Part shown: positions 46,153-58,080 of the stretch, piece by piece
Position numbering within the stretch: position 1 is the first letter of the stretch
How the letters are laid out: each line of letters begins with the position of its first letter
Origin: Gnetum montanum
Taxonomy: Eukaryota > Streptophyta > Gnetopsida > Gnetales > Gnetaceae
Assembly: GCA_015680685.1 (NCBI GenBank)
Contig: MNCI01028378.1
Span: forward strand, 67,685-131,684
DNA length: 64,000 nucleotides
Direction of reading: 5' to 3'
Made by a program: the position numbers and the translations under genes
The notes under the pieces: generated by a model
Told to the model about the DNA's origin: nothing
The model's input: the letters and a program-made list of their open reading frames with translations, nothing else
Database searches by the model: none

Positions 46153-47690
46153 CACTATGTTTCACTTACATCAATGGGGCCCCATATACGAGGCCACGTA
46201 TAAGGGTCTACTCTGTTGATGGGGCCCCATATATGGGGCTTGTAACCAAAAATTTCAAATTTGAATATCTCAAAAATATGAGGAATATTTCAATGAAATA
46301 GTCTATGGAATCCTAGAAAAGCCAAGAATATCATAAAATCACTAAAGAGGCTCTTTGAAAGCTTAAAAATTGAAAATTTTGATGGAGAACATATTTATTA
46401 AACAAAATAGTTAAAGAAGCACATGATTTGATGTAGAAGATGGGTGTACAAAATATTCTTTTTGCAAGAATGTCTAAGGATAAGGTACTTAATGAACCCA
46501 ACCAAGAGATATGCAAGTGGATCCTTCCCATAGTAGGCACATGCCTTGTTTGCCCTTACATAGCCTCAACTTAAGGAGTCCATGAGCTCCATAAGTGATT
46601 AATGGTCAATGGAAGTTAAGGATCAAAACTTGAAAGATTCCACCTAAGAATTCAAGTACATCAGACCAAGACATGGAATTGAGACCATGGCAATCGGTAA
46701 TGAGGTGAATTATGATCAACATAGATGGATGAGAGAGAAGGCAAAATGAAATTCCAAACTAAGATCATAAGAGGTTCCTTGTGGATTATGTGCTTGAAAT
46801 GACCTAAGAAGATCCATCCTTAGTCTAGACCAAAAATAACCTCTTTCAGTAACTTCACATCATCACTCCAAGACTAATCCATCCACTCAAGACACAAGAG
46901 TTCACACATAGAACAACCACCATTCCATAAATAGAAGAAAGGAGAGAAGTAGGAAGTGAAAGAGGGTCTTAGTTAAAGGGGACCTTTAGGTAGGTGTAAC
47001 ATGTCTTTCTAGTCTCATAACCAGTGCTTGTAGCCTATTTATTTTTCTAAGGAATGTGCTTTGAATTGCCATTATGTTTTTTTATATGGAAACCACACCA
47101 TGGAAATACATTATTTGACTTCCTATAGTCATTGACATAGAACAGTAAGAAGTCGATGAAAAATGCTCAAGCAATGAAGTAGAAGAGTACAAAGAGTATT
47201 AAGTACCCTTGAAGTCACACCCTATGCAAACCTTTGAATCCTTCCCAATTTTGAAAACTACAAAGGTCATCAATTTATTAAAATTTTATTTAAGAAAAGA
47301 AAACTCAAATTCCCAAAACAAGGAAAACCATAGAGTTTATGAATGGGTGGATGATGTGGACTTGTTGCCTATTCCATGAAAAAGAAACCATGATTGAGCC
47401 ATCGACACAAAAATTCAAAAATTGAAACCAAAGATTAGCAAACAAAACATAAATCACAAACCACCATTAGTAATAGCTATAGCACCATTGTTTCCTATTG
47501 GCAAAAAGCACATTTATTAGCAAAAATTTGAAAATCACACTCAAACCAAACAAGGTAAAATATATATCAGAAAGTGTAAAATATTGAAGAAGGATTTAAA
47601 CATACTAATGATGATGTAAATCAAAAAGGTGGAAAATAAAAAATAGGAAAAATAAAGAGCCATATGGATGATTAGCATGGATGGCCATCT
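45681..47690 (-). other. Element B spacer between pol and accessory ORF
   Basis: About 2 kb without a recognisable frame. GATGGGGCCCCATATA occurs near 46,171 (as CAATGGGGCCCCATATA) and near 46,219, and both resemble the GATGGGG...CCCCATC blocks of the B LTR, so it may contain decayed LTR-like pieces. Confidence 0.5.
46108..46150. repeat. CATA tetranucleotide microsatellite
   Basis: Nine or so CATA repeats followed by a short TA run. Confidence 0.9.
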
Positions 47691-47699
47691 CCCGCATGA

Positions 47700-48975
47700 C
47701 TAAATTGAAAGGAAGAGATCTAAAAAATTGAGCATGGTTGTCCATCCATTGAAGTATTCATTACACTAGCTTGGTTGGGCTCATGGAAAGGTTTCACTTG
47801 TTGGATGTTGACCAACTAGTTTTGATTTGGGCTTTCTAGTTTGTCTATGGTCATGGATCTAGAGGAAAAGGTATCATCAATTATATAAGGTCCCTTCCAC
47901 AACATTTAGAACTTTGTCTTCTAGGGTACATGTGTGGGGTTCTAGTAGAGAACCTTATCTCCCAGTTGAAATTTTACTTTCTGTATTCTTAGGTCATGGC
48001 ATTACCTATTGAATGCCTTGTGCAATTCATTCAAAGATAGGTCACCAATCTATTTTTATCCAATACATTGAGGTTGATCAATATTTCTTTCTGTGCTAGG
48101 CTTAGGTCAAGGTTTAGTTCATAGGTTGTTGAGAGTGTACGAAGGTTAGATTGAATTAGGAGCATTGGAAGTTTTCCATACACTAACTCATAGGGAGAGT
48201 AGCCTATAGGGAGTTTCCATGTTGAGCAGTAGGCCCAAAGGGTATCATTGAGTTTTGTGCTCCAGTCTCTCCTATATTTTCTTATGGTTCTTGATAGGAT
48301 CTTTGTAATCTTCCTATTAGTTATCTTTGCTTGACCATTGGCTTGGGGATGATAGGGTGTTATTAATTTATATTTAACCCCTCGCATTGCATTAGTTTTT
48401 GAAAAGTTGTACCTGTAAAATGAGTTCCATTGTTAGAAATTAGTGCATGTGGCATCCCAAACCTATTTACAACATGCTTTTGTACAAATCTAGTGGCAGT
48501 AGATGATGTATTGTGGATTGGTGATGGTTGCTGCTTCTACCCATTTGGTGTAATAGCCAACTACTATGATGATATATGCCTTTCCATTGGACATGGGTGT
48601 GATGAAACCCATAAAGTCAATGCCCTATATGTCAAATGGTTGTAGTGGTTGAATCCACTATTGAGGATCCTCCATTCATGCAGTCATCCCACCATCTCTT
48701 TGATAGTGTTTACAAGATTGGACAAATTGATGGACATCCCTAAAGATTGTAGCCAATAGTAATCTACTATTAGGATTTTTATGGTCATGCATCTCTTTGC
48801 ATAATGACCTCCACAAGGACATTCATGAGTAGCTTGGAGAATGTGTAGTTGATATGCATTAGGGACACACCAATGATCTAGGCCATCAATGCACACCTTA
48901 TAAAGGTATCTATTAATTTCCATGAAATACTTTTCCTGATGAGGAAATTGTTGTTTCTTCCTAAAGTCCAAATCT
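47700..48975 (-). pseudogene. Element B integrase
   Basis: The zinc-binding part near 48,870-48,790 contains THECPCGGHYAKRC. The core shows IDFMGFITPMSNGKAY near 48,630, YYTKWVEAATITNPQY near 48,560 and, in the frame 48,387-48,031, LITPYHPQANGQAKITNRKI with the final acidic position replaced or shifted. WAYCSTWKLPIGYSPYELVY follows near 48,230. The C-terminal part reads FQLGDKVLY and KTKF.MLWKGPYII near 47,900. No chromodomain. Several stops and frameshifts, including one between zinc finger and core. Confidence 0.85.
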
Positions 48976-50460
48976 TATGGCATCTCCTGAGTGAGAAGGT
49001 AAGTGAGGATGTCATTGTACCATTTAGGTTCAGTGGGCACTTGATTATTTATTGATCCTATGAAGAAGAGTTCATCTAAAAATTGATCAAAGAGTGGACT
49101 CTCCTCCTCTTTGTTATCCCATATTAACCAAGAGATGTGTTCAGTGATCACATTCTTAGTTCCTTTTCGATCTACCATTGTGAGATTGAATTCCTATAAG
49201 ATCACGAGCCACCATAGAGTATGAGGGCTCATCATTAGCTTTTTCATTAGGAAGTAGAAAACACTATGAATTGTGTGCACAAACACCTTATAGCCAATTG
49301 CATAGTGCCTAAACTTTTGAAGAGCATACACCATTGCCATAAGTTCTTTCTCAATTGTGATGCAATTCAATTGTGCATCCACAATGCTTCGAATTGTGCA
49401 GTGAATGTAATATGGATGTTTCTTGTCATCCTACTATGTAAGCATGGCTTCCAAGGCATAATTCGATGCATCTATCAATATATGAAATGGCCTAGACCAG
49501 TCTAGTGCTTGTAGAATTGGAGTTTCTATGAGTTTCTCATTTGGTAGTTGGAATGCATGTTTGCACTCCTTAGTCTATACAAATGGTGCATCATTCTTTG
49601 TAAACTCAACCAATGGATTTGTAATCTTAGAGAAATTCTCTATGAATCATTAGTAGTAGCTAGTATGTCCAAGTAATGATTAGATGTCTTTAATTATCTC
49701 TGGTTGGCATGTGATTCCTTGGATGACCCTTATCTTTTTAAGGTCTACCTTAATCCCTTCTTGTAAAATTTGATGCCCTAGCACTATGCCCTCCTGGACC
49801 ATTAGATGGCTTTTCTACCAATTAAGCCTAAGATTTTTTTTGACACATCTTTTTAGAACCTATTCAAGGTGGTCTAGGGCTTACTCAAATGTAGCCCCAT
49901 AGGTAGAGAACTCATCCATAAAGACTTCTATCCCACTACCAATCTACTGTTAGAAAATACTAAGAACTAAGTGTTGAAATGTTGTATGGGCATTGCATAG
50001 ACCAAATGGCATCTTACAATATGCAAAAGTTTCCTAGGGACTCGTGAATGTTTTCTTGGCATGATCTTATAACATAATTTGGATTTGGTTATAATAGCAA
50101 TGCTCAAAGATAGTGTCCAACACTTGGTTCACAAATGATAATGAAAAATGATTTTTAAATGTTTCCATATTCAACAACCTAAAATCAATGCAAACCCACC
50201 ACTAACCACCTTTCTTTGGTACAATTACAAGTGGGCTTACCACTCACTATCCACAATGGGATAGATGAACCCTACCTTGAGGAGTTGTTCTATTTCATCG
50301 TTGACAATCTACTTCAGTTTGGGGTTCAATTGCTACTATTGTTGCCTTCTTGGCTTCATGGCTCAGTTGGTGTAAATTTAATGCTAGCATATCCTTGGAT
50401 CAATTCTAGTCAACTTAGGATATGACCAAGCAAAAGCTATTGTCCATTTGTTAACCACCT
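48976..50460 (-). pseudogene. Element B reverse transcriptase and RNase H
   Basis: RT core: CKMPFGLCNAHTTFQHLVLS near 50,000 and EVFMDEFSTYG near 49,915 (FMDE where FMDD is typical of Athila). The downstream blocks are LDHLEQVLKR-like near 49,870, VQEGIVLGHQIL near 49,790 and WTKECKHAFQ-like near 49,570. RNase H follows with ILIDASNYALEAMLT near 49,460, then LNCITIEKELMAMVYALQKF near 49,360 and GYKVFVHTIHSVFYFLMKK. Stops interrupt nearly every block. Continuous with integrase below and protease above. Confidence 0.85.
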
Positions 50461-51039
50461 TTAATAGCTTTTCTTTTTGTTTAGGAGCAAGTTTGGCATT
50501 GATGATGATTAGCTTGCAATTGTTTAAAAATGCATACTTCATGCCAGCTGGTAGAGTTTTTAACTTTAGGGGCTTCTACTTTAAATTATCTAGGATTTCC
50601 AACTCTCCCCAATAGGTATCATCATTTTCCTTATTAGAGAGTTGGTGATGAGCTTGCTCAAGTTTATTCATGTCCTAAACATAAGCACATGTTAGGCTCT
50701 TAGTTGGTTCCATGCATAATGTGCTACTATCAGAGTTAGATATCAAACACTAGGTGCCCTCTTGTTTTGTGGTTGATGTGTATAGGCACCTTTGGATATT
50801 TTTCTCTTGTTCACATTGATTTCATGCTTCGATGAATGTACTTTTAATAAACCATATTTTCTACACAAAATTGCACCCATTATCACTATATGCAATGCAT
50901 GGAACTTGCTTCTTCTCTAATAATCCAAATTCATTTTTCATAGAGATTTTCAAGTAGAGGTTCCTTATACCCATTCATGCATCAATTGTGCTTAACCATT
51001 CCCTTTCCATAATGATGGGAAAAGTCACCTTTGTAGTTC

Positions 51040-51300
51040 TTAACCTTGATCACCAGAAAATCAGCAAGATACAACCACCCACAAAGTTTGGTCAAAATGT
51101 CCTTAACTAACCTTAAAGGAATAGCTAATGACTGGTCTACCAATTCCAAATAGATGTTTCCCTTCTCAAGAGGTATTAGGTTCTAGGCTTTATACATGTC
51201 ATGGGAGATGAAATTAACATTGAAATCAAAGTTAAGAAGAGCTTTGCATGGCTCATGTCTAGTGATCTACAAATAAATAAGAGGATTTCCTTGGTTAGAT
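51040..51300 (-). pseudogene. Element B protease region
   Basis: A minus-strand frame reads CKALLNFDFNVNFISHDMYK, then LELVDQSLAIPLRLVKDILT and a GGW-like LYLADFLVIKV end, the layout of an Athila-type aspartic protease. The active-site triad is not intact here (NFDFN where an Asp-x-Gly-type motif is expected). Between this domain and RT (50,460-51,040) only degraded frame is visible. Confidence 0.65.
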
Positions 51301-53784
51301 CTTTTTGTGGGAAGGTTAAAAACCTTAATCCAATTAGAAATAGTATGAATTAACATCACAATGTAGATCTAACATAACTTTTGGTTTTAAGGATACTCGA
51401 ATGTGTTTGATGTAGAGGATGAGGGTGTTGGAGATGCAAGGTGACTAGCCACATTAGGTTGTGATGGTTTGGAAGGACTATTAGGTCAAATAAATGATCA
51501 TTTCTTAGATTGATTATCTAAACCACTTGGCTAGAAGCCTGATTATAAATTTATAGCCCTTGTAGCATTTTTTTGCTATGGCTATGGGAAAATTTCACCT
51601 TACATAAATGGAGTAGGAGGTAACTAGGTAGAGGGTAAAGGGATGTGTGTAGAAAAATGCAAAAGGTGGTATGGATATGGGTGCTTCCCTCAAGTAGATG
51701 GTGAATGAGTTTTTTGGTACTGTAGAGGGTAATAATGATGCTGGAATGAGGTGTGGCTTACAAATCTTCATGGACAAATGGGTCGTTGAACATAGTACCC
51801 ATATGGATCTGATTGCCTATAAGGGTACTACTATCTTGGCAGTGGCATTTCCCATGGTTGTGGTTGATGCCACTATTGGTATTGCTCATATGGTTGTGGT
51901 AGAGCTCCACTTGGATAGTAGGCCTATTACTACTGGTGAAACTACCTTAGATTACCTTGAGGATAAGGCAACTATCTAGGTGCTTGCCTACATGCTAGTT
52001 GAGGACTCAATGTGTACATCCCAGACTCTTGTAAGTGTAATACCACAAGGAAAAATATCTTTAGATGTTCATATTAACAAATTTCACAACCAACATCATT
52101 ATTAGAGTCTATCTTCATAACTTCTTCTATTGTAGTAGCTCTGCCCTTACCTCTCTGGTAGGCATGTTCGGCTTCTTTCTGCCTCCTACCATCACGATCA
52201 CTATTCTATTCTTTTGATGCTTTAACAATCTTCATAGTAGTTTGAAACTTTTTATCTAAGAAGTCTCATAATTTATCAATCTTTGCCTAGATATTATAAA
52301 GAAATTTGTATATGGAAAAGGTTTTCAAGTTCACCACTTCATCAAGTAGTGACTCCTCCTCATCATAGAATCATACCTCCCTTTTCCTTATGAAAGGATT
52401 CCTATTATACTCTTCTACACATTCCCTTTTTCACAACTCACCTTCTTCTTTTGCTACCTACTGTATCAACCTTTGGATTTGATGAGCTCTTAGTTTAGAT
52501 AATCTCCCTTGGTCATATACCCCAAGAGGTTTTCGGGTTTTTCCTCTAAGCCCATCTGTGATGTGGCATAGTTATTTCCTCTAAGAATAACAATGGCTAG
52601 GGCATCGATGTATGAGAGAATAATATTTTTCCATGGTAGCATCTAACAGTTCATGTGTTCCTTATATCTAACCTTGGATTTTCCTTCTCATATTAGACAC
52701 TTTAGACTACATTTGTATTTGTCATTAAATAGTTCCAGCATGGTACTCTATCTACAAATGGATTTCAGTTCCAATGAATGGTACTAACTCTTAGCTTTTT
52801 GATGAGTGTCCTGGGTAAGAGCTTGAGTTTTTGCCAATAATTTTTAATTTTCTACAAGGCACAAGCATTGTGGAAAGATTGTAGATGTGTTTACGGATTA
52901 GAGCTATATCCCCCCTCAAATCTTAGGATATTTTTCATATCTAAGCACTTGATCTGACTATCTTTCACATGTCTAGTTGGAATTTTGACTACCTGAGCAA
53001 TGTTAAGCATGCTTCGAGTTGCTAACAAAGTCTCATCATCATCATTATTTCATTGTTGTCAATCATGTCCTTTGTTACTCCTTTGATTATTGTGGACATG
53101 GTGATTAGTAGTATTACCCCTCTACTCACCTCCATCACAATTGTTTCTTCTACATTATCTTTTAGAATTAGAAGAAGAAGAAGAAGCAAATGTAGATAAA
53201 TAGGGCAAATAGGGAGGAGGATTTCCTCCACCAGGATATCTACTAATTTCCCCTTGGTTATCATGACCATGTTCATCAATTTTCTTATCATTTTGATGCT
53301 TTTTTAATCCCTTGCCTTGACTGCCAACTCTCCCTAAACCTGAATTATGGATTTGAGACTATAGATTCAAGGTCACATCCTCATCACTAGTAAAAAAGGG
53401 TAGAGAATCTTCATGTTGAGAGCTCTCAAAGGTAAGGTCCTTGTTGCTATCCTAGTTCAGTAGGAACAAGGGATTTCTGAACCATTTTCCCTTTACATCA
53501 TCATGATGTCTCTCTTGATGTTGATCTCACCTGTGTCATGTTTTAGTGGGATAGTAGTCTTGAGTGTCATAACCATTTACAACATATTCTTCTTGAAGAT
53601 CCAAGATGCCTATCTTATTTAGAGTTTGAAATAGCATCCCAGGCATAGCTTGATTGGGGGACAATACAATGTTTGCTTCCATATCATACCATCGCAGTTG
53701 CTCATCCTAATGTAGGATGAAGGTGAAATCAAGTGCATGTCGGATCGATGGTTTCATATCATTTCACCTATGAGAAGAAGACAT
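51301..53784 (-). pseudogene. gag: Element B gag, heavily broken
   Basis: ATG at 53,784 starts MSSSHR, followed by a stop and then NDMKPSIRHALDFTFILH. A second stretch includes NIVLSPNQAMPGMLFQTLNK. Near 52,990-52,700 pieces of the gag core can be made out in shifting frames (for example YSSNP.THLQSFHNACAL, comparable in place to YLQAFYDAYTW in element A). The rest to 51,300 is too decayed to assign; it may include the zinc-knuckle region. The placement after the primer site supports the call. Confidence 0.6.
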
Positions 53785-53914
53785 TTTTAAACAAATAAAG
53801 TATCAATGTGTTTTTATAGTTATATTATTTTGGAATCATATGACCTTGGGGTTTGTCTAATGATATTAATGATATCCACTAAACCTAGATAGCGCACATT
53901 TAAATGAAAAAAGA

Positions 53915-53931
53915 TCCTAGCAATAGCACCA
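53915..53931 (-). promoter_or_regulatory. tRNA-Asp-type primer binding site of element B
   Basis: On the minus strand TGGTGCTATTGCTAGGA begins one base after the LTR end. It has the same tRNA as element A with different C-to-T and G-to-A changes, so the two decayed independently. Confidence 0.75.
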
Positions 53932-53932
53932 A

Positions 53933-54830
53933 TGATGAGCAGTCAAGATGCCCCTATGCGCAACTAAATGAATCACAAAGTGTTCATGTGTGATCAGGTC
54001 AAATTTCATGGACTCTATAGTTTTTGATACACTATTCTTCTAGGAAGTGAACCTTGTCCTAAAGGTCATTCATTGTCTTCCCAATTACACTTTTCATGCA
54101 CATGGTATGGTTAAGTGTAATCAAGGCATATGATTTTTATTGTTTTGTGTTTTATGTTTTCTGGTGCTTAAAGAGAGAGATGAAGTAATTTAATAACTAA
54201 TTTAATTTAACTAACTAAATAATTTCTAACTAGTTCTAACATAAGCATCTAGTCCCACTTTCTGTACACATCCTAAACCCATGTATCTACTATTAGGTTA
54301 CTAAGCACTACACTACTGGGTGCACCAAACAATAATGCTTTTAGGATTACCAAGCGAATACATGTTTACACTTTAAGTGATCATACTTATGTATTTAATC
54401 TATGTAGCTTATCTCACTTAATTACTAGAAATGGTGAATAAATAACTGAAAGCATTAAATGCATGAATAAAATATCTAGACTATTCAGAATGTTGCAAGG
54501 ATTATCAAGAAGCTTTTCTTTATTACTATACACACTATCATGCTCAAGTATAATAGTTCTTGAATAAAGATTTGTACACTCAATGACTCTTGATACAGGC
54601 ACTCAGGAGAAATATTCTAACTTTTAAATGTAAAAACTGTAAGAGTTTGGCTACTACTATGACTACTAATGCTCATAAACATAGCTAGGAGCTTGTATTT
54701 ATAGTTTTTGCTATAGTATTACATCGATGGGGCCTTGTATACATAGCAAATGCTACATCAACATAGCCCCATCAATGGGGCAACACCATCTAAATAGGAC
54801 CCCATCGATACGGCACTTTGATGCTCATCA
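53933..54830 (-). repeat. Element B 5' LTR (898 bp)
   Basis: In plus coordinates it begins TGATGAGCAG and ends GCTCATCA, followed by the target duplication GTTGT. A reverse-strand TATA box lies near 54,698. Confidence 0.92.
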
Positions 54831-54835
54831 GTTGT

Positions 54836-55580
54836 GCAATGTGGGGTCTTAGTCTTGGTAGTAAATATTGGAGGAATATAGAAGTTTAGAAGCATTTCTT
54901 AGTGGAAAACTTTTAGGTTAAAAGGAAGGTATAATATGATATGCTACTTCTTAAAGTAGATATGATGCCCTAAGAGATAGAAGCCCTTTGTCAATTTGTA
55001 GAATATATCTATAGTTTATATTGTAGCACAACAACTAAATTTTTAAAGGAATCTTAGTTTTTGCATAAGAAAATATGTGGTTTCACTATAGAATGATTTG
55101 GCTTAAAAAATGAAACATTATGGTGGAAATTCTCCATTGTGATATAAAGTAGCTTCATAAGAGTATTGGAAACATTATACGTTTGTACATATGGGGTAAC
55201 TTAATACGAGAAACATAATTCTATTTGAGTGACATTAGAAAAGGCATCAACAAGAAAGTAATATCTATTCTTATATTCCATCACCTACAATATCAAATTG
55301 GTCAAGCAAGATTAGCCTCTCATTATTTTAGAATTGTAATAGGTATATGGATCAAGCTTCTAAGAGAAGATAGAACCTCTTATTTATGTAATTAAAGAGA
55401 AATTAATAATGAACATCACATATTCATAGAATTTCCTAGTCTATAGTAAAGTTGTCATAAATAGTCAATTACAACTAATAGTTTAGTTGATCTTTTTGAA
55501 ATAATGTCAAGGAAACTTTGTAACTTTATTGGTGAAGTGTTTACTACACATTGGACATTTTGTCTATCTAATACATTCTA
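54836..55580 (+). mobile_element. LINE2, 3' part (after the element B insertion)
   Basis: The frame continues from 25,441: LMFLYGC on the left joins AMWGLSLGSKYWRNIE on the right of the target duplication, restoring the YGC..WG block typical of the region behind the RT in this LINE class. Further pieces (EIEALCQFVEYIYSLY near 54,980; an EHHIFIEFPSL segment near 55,410) fit the C-terminal part. Ends near 55,580. Confidence 0.7.
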
Positions 55581-56298
55581 AATGTTTCATGACTTAATAA
55601 GAAATGTTTCACTTTTATTATTTTTATTATCCATGTAATGATGTAGTTTATCTTGAATTTCATCAAACATTAAATAATAATTTCAAAAATAGTTAATCTA
55701 TCTTTGTCCATTTATTCCATGAAAGAACTATTAAAAGTTATCTTAGTAATATTCTTTGATCTATCATTGCACAAATAATAATTGATACAAATAATTGGTT
55801 AAAAAATATGAAATAAAAAAGTTGTAAAAATGATTAACAAAACTTTAATATTTACCTATATGTTGAAAAACCTCCCCTATCCATGAGTGACACTTATCTT
55901 CATAAACGATACCATAGATGAAATGTTAATTCAATAAGATAAATTTTGTGTGTGTGTGTGATCTAGAGGTTCATTATTCTTCATGTTTGTGTTTTTTTAT
56001 AAACTAAATATATACATATCCAATTTATCCTAAAAGAAAAAATCCCAATCAATGACACTCTCATTAAAACATCTAATTTATCCACATGTAATTTTGATCT
56101 CTTGACATCTTTAATAATATTTTGGTTAGAAAGTTACCTTTCACAAATCATTATGCTAATTAGAATAATAGTTACTATTTTCCATAATGCAATCATGTTT
56201 GAAACAATTTCATAGAATTAAAGTTATGCAACATTCCTACTAATAGAATTGCTATGAATTCCAAAAGTCTAGATTTAACTATGATCTAAGGATCATTA
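55581..56298. other. AT-rich DNA, no gene seen
   Basis: Contains a short GT repeat at about 55,946-55,960. No coding motif. Confidence 0.6.
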
Positions 56299-56445
56299 TC
56301 TAGAGGCTTAATGCTCATCTTGTCAAGGCAAGGTCCTAGAAGGGTTGTTAGATGAATGAAAGCTTAACCTCTTTTGAGTGGCTACACCAAGGGTTGAACC
56401 TAGGCCTTACAACTTGAAAAACAAACACCTTACTATTATTTCAAG
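56299..56445 (-). repeat. SINE-like repeat, copy 2
   Basis: On the minus strand: AGTAAGGTGTTTG (A-box-like), CAAGTTGTAAG, then GGTTCAACCC (B-box-like), and GAGCATTAAGCCTCTAG. It aligns with 1,545-1,680. The order and spacing fit a tRNA-derived Pol III promoter. The family is not identified. Confidence 0.55.
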
Positions 56446-57784
56446 TAGTGAACACAATTTCACTTTAATCTAACTAAATTATAAAAATAGTTATTTAGGA
56501 ACATAGAAAAATAGGATGACATGGTAGAAAAAAATCCATTATAATGTATATTTACAATCAAATAAATATAAATATAAAAATTAGAAACTAATGTAACTAA
56601 TCAAAATTAGACACTAAACAATGAAATAAAGCATATAAATAGAAAGTACATGAGAATATGATCACAATAAGACTAATTTCACTTTAAATAATCTTGTTGA
56701 AATAAACTTATTTAACACTTGAAATTTATTAAAAAATATTATAATTGATGTTAAAATAAGAATATATAACAAAATAATATTAATTTTCCTTAAACATATA
56801 GCAAATGTTAAAATGGAAAATAATGCTAATAATGTTTTGAATAATATGACAAAGATGAAATTTTTGTGATTGTAATAACCCATTATATATTTACAAAAAT
56901 AGATACATAGCTCAAATATCCAAAATTTGTATATGTTTTATATTTTACAAAGTATACAAAAATTATTATCAAAGTCTCAAGGGTTCATGCATCCTATTTT
57001 CCTCTTTTAGCTTTTCTTTTTCTACTTTAGGTTCTCTACATTAAAATGTAGAAGAAGTCAAACCCCCTTTAGTAAGAAAGGTTATTTTATTTCTCCACCT
57101 ATGGAGCATATAAGGTTTTAAGCTAAAATTTTTAAAGATATGTGTCAAGAAAATGTTTTAATTAAATAGTTAAAAATATTATAACATTTAAAATGGTAAG
57201 AATTTAGTGTATTCTATCAAGCTTAACATTCAAAATAAGGTCTATATTAATTACATCCTAAACTTTGAATTTACACTATCATAGTCATGTTTGCTATACT
57301 ATGATTAATAAATAATTTATTTATTCAAAAATATTCATTATTGAATTGTTAACTATTCATTGTATTCATTTTACTAACCAATATGATGGTTCCTTCACAA
57401 GTATATATACCTCTTGCTTTTATTCTCAAGATACACACACACACATACAAAATTTTATTTTGAGATTAGCCAATTTTTTGGATAGACATCTTAGTTTATG
57501 TCATACACTCCCTAGTACATCTCTATCACTTTAAGCATTAATATCATGTTAAATTTTGTCTCATGGTATGATTAAAATATCAACAATGAAACATCTCAAG
57601 GAAAATTCATGTTATAAAGTGAAAGCTCATAGCCAAAATTTTGGTTGTAATTTGGTGAAAATATAAAGGTAGAACTAAGTGTCTTATTTTCCCAAAAAAT
57701 ACTACATTAAGGTCTTGTACTAATGGAATTTAAGGTAGTTTTTAATCTAAAAATTAAGATGTGCAGTACACATGCTACAAATAC
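56446..57784. other. AT-rich DNA, no gene seen
   Basis: Only short, low-complexity frames on both strands. A short CA repeat lies near 57,431-57,444. Confidence 0.6.
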
Positions 57785-58080
57785 CATGTACTATAGCTTG
57801 TGGGGGTTAAAAATGCTCCACAAGCTATAAATGACTTGTATCCTAGCTTGTGGAAGCAAAAAATACTTCATAAGCTACCAATTCCATATATCCAGGCTTG
57901 TGGGGGTTACAAATATTTCATAGGCTATAAAATTTGATATTTTCACCTCACACACTATGCATTTCAGGTCCACATGCTACATAGCATGTGGGATTTGGGC
58001 TTTGATTCTACATGCTAGACACCCTAGTCTCATATGTTGGGCAGCATGTGGAAGTAGCATGTGAATGTAAAAACTAGTTA
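57785..58080. repeat. Cluster of hairpin-forming repeats
   Basis: Three units of about 50 bp start AGCTTGTGG near 57,795, 57,848 and 57,897. The first has perfect 12-base arms TATAGCTTGTGG (57,792-57,803) and CCACAAGCTATA (57,818-57,829). A second motif type follows: CACATGCTACATAGCATGTG near 57,971-57,990, and further ACATGCTA/TAGCATGTG copies to 58,060. Confidence 0.8.

Larger units (their letters stand above)
25442..54830 (-). mobile_element. Element B: Athila-like Ty3/gypsy retrotransposon interrupted by element D
   Basis: LTRs at 25,442 to about 26,345 (3' LTR, end lost in the gap) and 53,933-54,830 (5' LTR). A perfect target duplication GTTGT (25,437-25,441 and 54,831-54,835) sits inside LINE2, whose reading frame rejoins across it. 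Termini TGATGA/TCATCA and a tRNA-Asp primer site match element A. Domains in element orientation: gag, protease, RT, RNase H, integrase, about 2 kb of spacer, 3' accessory ORF. No chromodomain was seen after the integrase, as expected for Athila. Element D (26,983-43,499) is nested in the accessory ORF. Without D the element is about 12.9 kb. Confidence 0.92.

Noticed and set aside
53022-53291. Leu/Ile/Met-rich membrane protein on the minus strand
   Set aside because: It is an out-of-frame reading of the element B gag region; the hydrophobic runs come from repeated CTT/ATT-like codons.
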